A stretch of DNA of 5,685 nucleotides from NCBI GenBank assembly GCA_964480635.1, contig CAYZQE010000118.1, positions 1-5,685 on the forward strand, written 5' to 3'. This document shows positions 1 through 2,823 of this stretch, one piece after another. The notes beneath the pieces were generated by a model that saw only the letters and a program-made list of their open reading frames with translations, ran no database searches and was not told the origin of the DNA. A program made the translations under genes and the position numbers. The stretch's first letter is position 1. Each line of letters starts with the position of its first letter. Origin of the DNA: CAYZQE01 sp964480635. Lineage in GTDB: Bacteria; Pseudomonadota; Gammaproteobacteria; GCA-001735895.

Positions 1-42
1 AGTTCCAACGGAATTCATACAGAGAGCGATGGCTTACTACTA

Positions 43-65
43 TTAAGGAGACACTGAACAACCGC
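43..65 (+). repeat. Left terminal inverted repeat of the MITE-like element
   Basis: The first 13 bases, TTAAGGAGACACT, match the right end perfectly in inverted orientation. The next ten bases, GAACAACCGC, match with two differences (at 56 and 59). Both differences are transitions, as expected from ordinary decay. Confidence 0.8.
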
Positions 66-102
66 CAATTATTTTTTACTGGCTAAAATGCACGACAACT
101 TC

Positions 103-146
103 CGTTAAATGCGTCGCAATAGCCAGCTATTACGACGCATTTAACG
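103..146. repeat. Perfect central hairpin of the MITE-like element
   Basis: CGTTAAATGCGTCG at 103-116 pairs perfectly with CGACGCATTTAACG at 133-146. Inside the 16-base loop, AATAGC (118-123) and GCTATT (126-131) pair again, so the stem can continue almost to the tip. It could form a strong RNA hairpin on either strand or a DNA cruciform. No clean U-run follows it on the minus strand, so it is not a textbook intrinsic terminator. Confidence 0.8.
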
Positions 147-184
147 AAACTTGACGCACATTTTTTCTCAGTGAAATTCTAATC

Positions 185-207
185 GCGGTTATTTAGTGTC
201 TCCTTAA
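185..207 (-). repeat. Right terminal inverted repeat of the MITE-like element
   Basis: Read on the minus strand this is TTAAGGAGACACT followed by AAATAACCGC, the partner of the left repeat at 43-65. It ends 6 bp from the TAA stop of the adjacent minus-strand gene. Confidence 0.8.
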
Positions 208-213
208 ATGACA

Positions 214-2496
214 TTATGCATTTTTAATAATATATGAGCGTAAATCTTCCTTAGAAAGTGGCTTGGCAAAATAATAGCCTTGAAACAAATCACAACCAAA
301 CTTCAACAATAAATCAGCTTGTTCTTTTTCTTCTACGCCTTCTGCTAAAACAGGGATATTTAAACCTTTGGATAAATTAATGATGCTTTGTATTAAATTT
401 CGATCATTTTTATCGACTAAAATATCACGCACAAAACTTTTATCTATCTTCAGCTCACTAATAGGTAAGTTAGTCAGCACACTAAGTGACGAATACCCCG
501 TACCAAAATCATCCAGCGAGATATCAACGCCAAGGGCTTTTATGTCATCTAAAATGAGGCGTGCTTGAACCATATCTTCAATAAATAAATTTTCTGTCAT
601 CTCTAAAGTAACATCAATACAGTTATTCTTACTCTGTTTTAATACCTCTTTAAGATAAGCAATAAAACCACTATTTAACAATTGATAAACAGAAATATTT
701 ATTGATAGGTTTAATGGTCGGTCAACTTTTATATCTTGGCAAATTTGAGAAAACTCATTAAGAGATGTTTCTAATACAACTTCACCAATATCTATGATGA
801 GTCCGGTTGTTTCTGCAATAAAAATAAATTCTTCCGGAGAAACAAAGCCCAGCTTTTCATTTTCCCAGCGAATAAGAACCTCAACACCGACTATTTTATT
901 ACTTTTGGCATCGACTTGGGGTTGATACACCAAATAAAACTCATTTTTTTCAAGCGCATGAGTCAATTCTTTTTCGATAGTTGCTTTACGCTTTTGTTCT
1001 TGCCCTAATTGTTCTGAAAATACAGCGACTGAACTTCCACCACGTTTTGCCTGATACATTGCCATATCAGCTTTACGCTGCAACTCATCTACGTTATTCC
1101 CATCTATCGGCGACTGAGAAACACCGATACTTGCTCCTATCGTGAAATCTAAATCACCTACAACTATCGGCCGTTTTAATTCATCTAAAAACTCATCGCA
1201 CCGCTCTTGTATATTATGAGACTCTGACTTGGGGCATAAAATAATAAATTCATCGCCACCTTGTCTAATTTTCAAGCTGTTATCAAAACAACGTTTAATC
1301 CGTTGAGCAACCTCAACCAAAATAAGATCACCAATGGTATGACCGTATAAATCATTACTGCTTTTAAAATTATTTAGGTCAATAAAAATCATATAAAACT
1401 GACCATTATGTGCTTGTTGCCAGCTATCAAATTTATTTAATAGATATCGTCGATTTGGAAGCAGAGTTAATGAATCATGCGTCGCTTGAAATTTCAGTTT
1501 TTGTTTTGAGGCTAGCTGTATTTTATCTATCGAGTTGAAAACCCAATACAAAAGTCCTAAATATAACGACAGTAGCACCGAGATCAAAACAATCGGAAAA
1601 TAGAGTTCTGCATACAAACTCTTATAGGGTCTTGCTAACAAAGTATAAATTTCATAACGCGGGTTATAGCCAATAGAATATAACACCGGTAAGCGCTCTT
1701 TTCCGATTTTTCCCTTAATGGTAAAAACTTCCCCACTCAGGTGTAAATCATCCAAATTCTGCCCAGTGTCTTTTTTTATGATACGTTTAAATTCGTTACT
1801 GTCTTGTTTTGGTATGGCATCGCCATAGATGTCTTCCATGCTTGAAAAGCGACTAACATCTGCATATAAACGATAAAAGTCTTTCCTTATTATCTGAACT
1901 TGAATGTCATTGGGTAAGCTCATATCAGCCCACAAATTATTAGCCATATCTAATTTAAGCCCTGTTGTCATAACCGCCGCCACCTTGCCGCTTTTATCTA
2001 AAATTCTATAACGCAATGGAATAATCCACTGACGTAAAGCTTTCATAAAATAGACATGACCTAGAATCATATGGTCATTTTTAAGCGCTTGTTTAAAAGT
2101 AACCGCTGAGGTGGGAGCTTTCAGTAAATTGGGTAATAGGCTTCGGTCAATATTAAAACTGGTTAATACTAATTGCCCGGAAGGAGCGGCTAAACCAAAG
2201 CCTGCTAGCTCTGGGTTATTTTGCAATAACTCATCTACCAATCGTTTTGATTGAGTGCTGGCTGTATTTAATGCATCTAGTTCGACGAGTCTCTCGCCCA
2301 GAATTTTCAACAACCCTTCATGGTGCCGAAATGAAGACTGCACAGAACTGGCCATCACATTATTAGTATAAATAAGCTCCGTGCGAGCTTTATCGATAAC
2401 AGCAAGCCATTCGAGATAGATAACCACCGAAGCTGCGACAATAGATGACGCAATAATAAAAGCGTAGGTGCGCCAAAGTGATGTTTTTGAATCCAT
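214..2496 (-). CDS. Membrane-bound GGDEF-EAL cyclic-di-GMP enzyme with periplasmic sensor domain
   Basis: A complete 760-residue inner-membrane protein predicted to make and/or degrade cyclic di-GMP. Residues 1-8 are cytoplasmic and about 9-33 form the first membrane helix. About 35-297 form a periplasmic sensor of the size of a double-Cache domain, with PAS-like stretches near 95-115 and 155-185. About 298-320 form the second membrane helix. The GGDEF domain (about 335-495) keeps D373, N381-D382, G385-H386 and the exact signature GGDEF at 413-417. The product-inhibition RxxD site is absent: residues 404-407 are FDNS. The EAL domain (about 505-757) has EVL at 539-541, N600, E632, DDFGTGYSS at 662-670, K683, AEGVE at 718-722 and Q739, the set expected of an active phosphodiesterase. 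The ATG is chosen because the membrane helix follows at once; upstream Shine-Dalgarno pairing is weak (only AGG, 13 bases away). Synthesis, hydrolysis or both cannot be decided from sequence, and the sensed ligand is unknown. Confidence 0.95.
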   Translation of the reverse strand: MDSKTSLWRTYAFIIASSIVAASVVIYLEWLAVIDKARTELIYTNNVMASSVQSSFRHHEGLLKILGERLVELDALNTASTQSKRLVDELLQNNPELAGFGLAAPSGQLVLTSFNIDRSLLPNLLKAPTSAVTFKQALKNDHMILGHVYFMKALRQWIIPLRYRILDKSGKVAAVMTTGLKLDMANNLWADMSLPNDIQVQIIRKDFYRLYADVSRFSSMEDIYGDAIPKQDSNEFKRIIKKDTGQNLDDLHLSGEVFTIKGKIGKERLPVLYSIGYNPRYEIYTLLARPYKSLYAELYFPIVLISVLLSLYLGLLYWVFNSIDKIQLASKQKLKFQATHDSLTLLPNRRYLLNKFDSWQQAHNGQFYMIFIDLNNFKSSNDLYGHTIGDLILVEVAQRIKRCFDNSLKIRQGGDEFIILCPKSESHNIQERCDEFLDELKRPIVVGDLDFTIGASIGVSQSPIDGNNVDELQRKADMAMYQAKRGGSSVAVFSEQLGQEQKRKATIEKELTHALEKNEFYLVYQPQVDAKSNKIVGVEVLIRWENEKLGFVSPEEFIFIAETTGLIIDIGEVVLETSLNEFSQICQDIKVDRPLNLSINISVYQLLNSGFIAYLKEVLKQSKNNCIDVTLEMTENLFIEDMVQARLILDDIKALGVDISLDDFGTGYSSLSVLTNLPISELKIDKSFVRDILVDKNDRNLIQSIINLSKGLNIPVLAEGVEEKEQADLLLKFGCDLFQGYYFAKPLSKEDLRSYIIKNA

Positions 2497-2518
2497 TTTA
2501 GAACTATAGCCTAAATTA

Positions 2519-2530
2519 ATGAATATTCAT
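2519..2530. promoter_or_regulatory. Perfect 12-bp palindrome upstream of GGDEF-EAL gene, possible operator
   Basis: ATGAATATTCAT equals its own reverse complement. It ends 22 bp before the ATG of the GGDEF-EAL gene, so a dimeric regulator bound there could affect transcription or the 5' leader. The bases just outside do not extend the symmetry. In AT-rich DNA a 12-bp palindrome can arise by chance, and no known regulator consensus is claimed. Confidence 0.25.
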
Positions 2531-2551
2531 GACCAAAACTGTGACTTTTTT

Positions 2552-2580
2552 ACATTAACAAGGTCTAGCAAAAATGGCAA
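2552..2580 (-). promoter_or_regulatory. Weak sigma70-like promoter candidate for GGDEF-EAL gene
   Basis: On the minus strand TTGCCA (2580-2575, five of six matches to TTGACA) is followed after 17 bp by TAATGT (2557-2552, only three of six matches to TATAAT). Spacing and location, about 55-85 bp upstream of the ATG, are suitable but the -10 box is poor. The -35 box lies inside the tandem repeat at 2569-2603, so if real, the repeat insertion may have supplied part of the promoter. This is a guess from pattern only. Confidence 0.18.
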
Positions 2581-2620
2581 AAATGGGGTCCAAAAATGGG
2601 GTCAGGTCTTTATTTTTGCA
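2569..2620 (+). repeat. Tandem 13-bp repeat and REP/RAYT-associated-like sequence
   Basis: CAAAAATGGGGTC occurs twice without a gap at 2578-2590 and 2591-2603, preceded by a partial third copy, CAAAAATGG, at 2569-2577. It is followed by AGGTCTTTATTTTTGCA. The string ATGGGGTCAGGTCTT followed by an ATTTTGC-type stretch is, from memory, common at the ends of REP-associated tyrosine transposase (IS200-like, COG1943) elements in gammaproteobacteria. GCAAAAA (2568-2574 and 2577-2583) is also inverted at 2613-2619, so a loose hairpin is possible. No transposase is present, so this would be a remnant or a non-autonomous copy. The repeat itself is certain; the family link is less so. Confidence 0.5.
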
Positions 2621-2823
2621 CTCTATTCAGTGTTTTATCATATCTACTGAGTCATTTTAATATCACAATAATGCAAATTTAAAGCCCCCTATTTTATTAT
2701 TGAATCTGAAGAATGACATTTTACTTTGGCAGTTACACAAATTATTTACAGCGTCTAAAGTCTGGATCTATTCGTGCTAGTATTATTTTTATTTGATGTT
2801 AACTTGTTAGTACCCCCGTAAAC

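Larger units (their letters stand above)
43..207. mobile_element. MITE-like element with long terminal inverted repeats
   Basis: This 165-bp non-coding element is bounded by TTAAGGAGACACT on the left and its exact reverse complement on the right. The inverted repeat continues inward with two mismatches to ACCGC, giving 21 matches in 23 bp. The two halves keep pairing imperfectly through the element, with about one base of indel, to a perfect 14-bp stem at the centre, so the whole unit is a near palindrome. It has no open frame long enough for a transposase. This is the structure of a miniature inverted-repeat transposable element moved in trans by a related insertion sequence. The outer TTAA on each side could be a target duplication or part of the repeat. 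The parent IS family is not recognised. The right end lies 6 bp beyond the stop codon of the GGDEF-EAL gene, so the element may also act as its transcript end. Confidence 0.72.
2497..2823. other. Intergenic region between the surface-protein and GGDEF-EAL genes
   Basis: This 327-bp AT-rich gap has no convincing gene on either strand. It holds a 12-bp palindrome near the GGDEF-EAL start, a tandem 13-bp repeat followed by a REP/RAYT-like string at about 2569-2620, and a weak promoter-like pair. Nothing recognisable lies in 2640-2823, where a terminator for the surface-protein gene would be expected. No GC-rich hairpin with a U-run is seen there. The length suggests that the two minus-strand genes are transcribed separately, but readthrough cannot be excluded. 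Confidence 0.7.

Noticed and set aside
1..57. Possible 3' end of a plus-strand gene at the left edge: one frame reads VPTEFIQRAMAYYY and stops at 44-46 inside the element's TTAA; another stops at 55-57.
   Set aside because: All three plus frames are open over so short a stretch and no family can be recognised from 14-18 residues, so no gene is called.
368..568. Open plus-strand frame of 66 codons.
   Set aside because: It is antisense to the conserved EAL domain, has no recognisable motif and is best explained as a shadow.
2681..2820. Runs of C at about 2683-2689 (AGCCCCCT) and 2812-2816 (TACCCCCGTA) as arms of a terminator for the surface-protein gene.
   Set aside because: Both runs are in the same orientation, so they cannot pair with each other, and no U-run follows on the minus strand.
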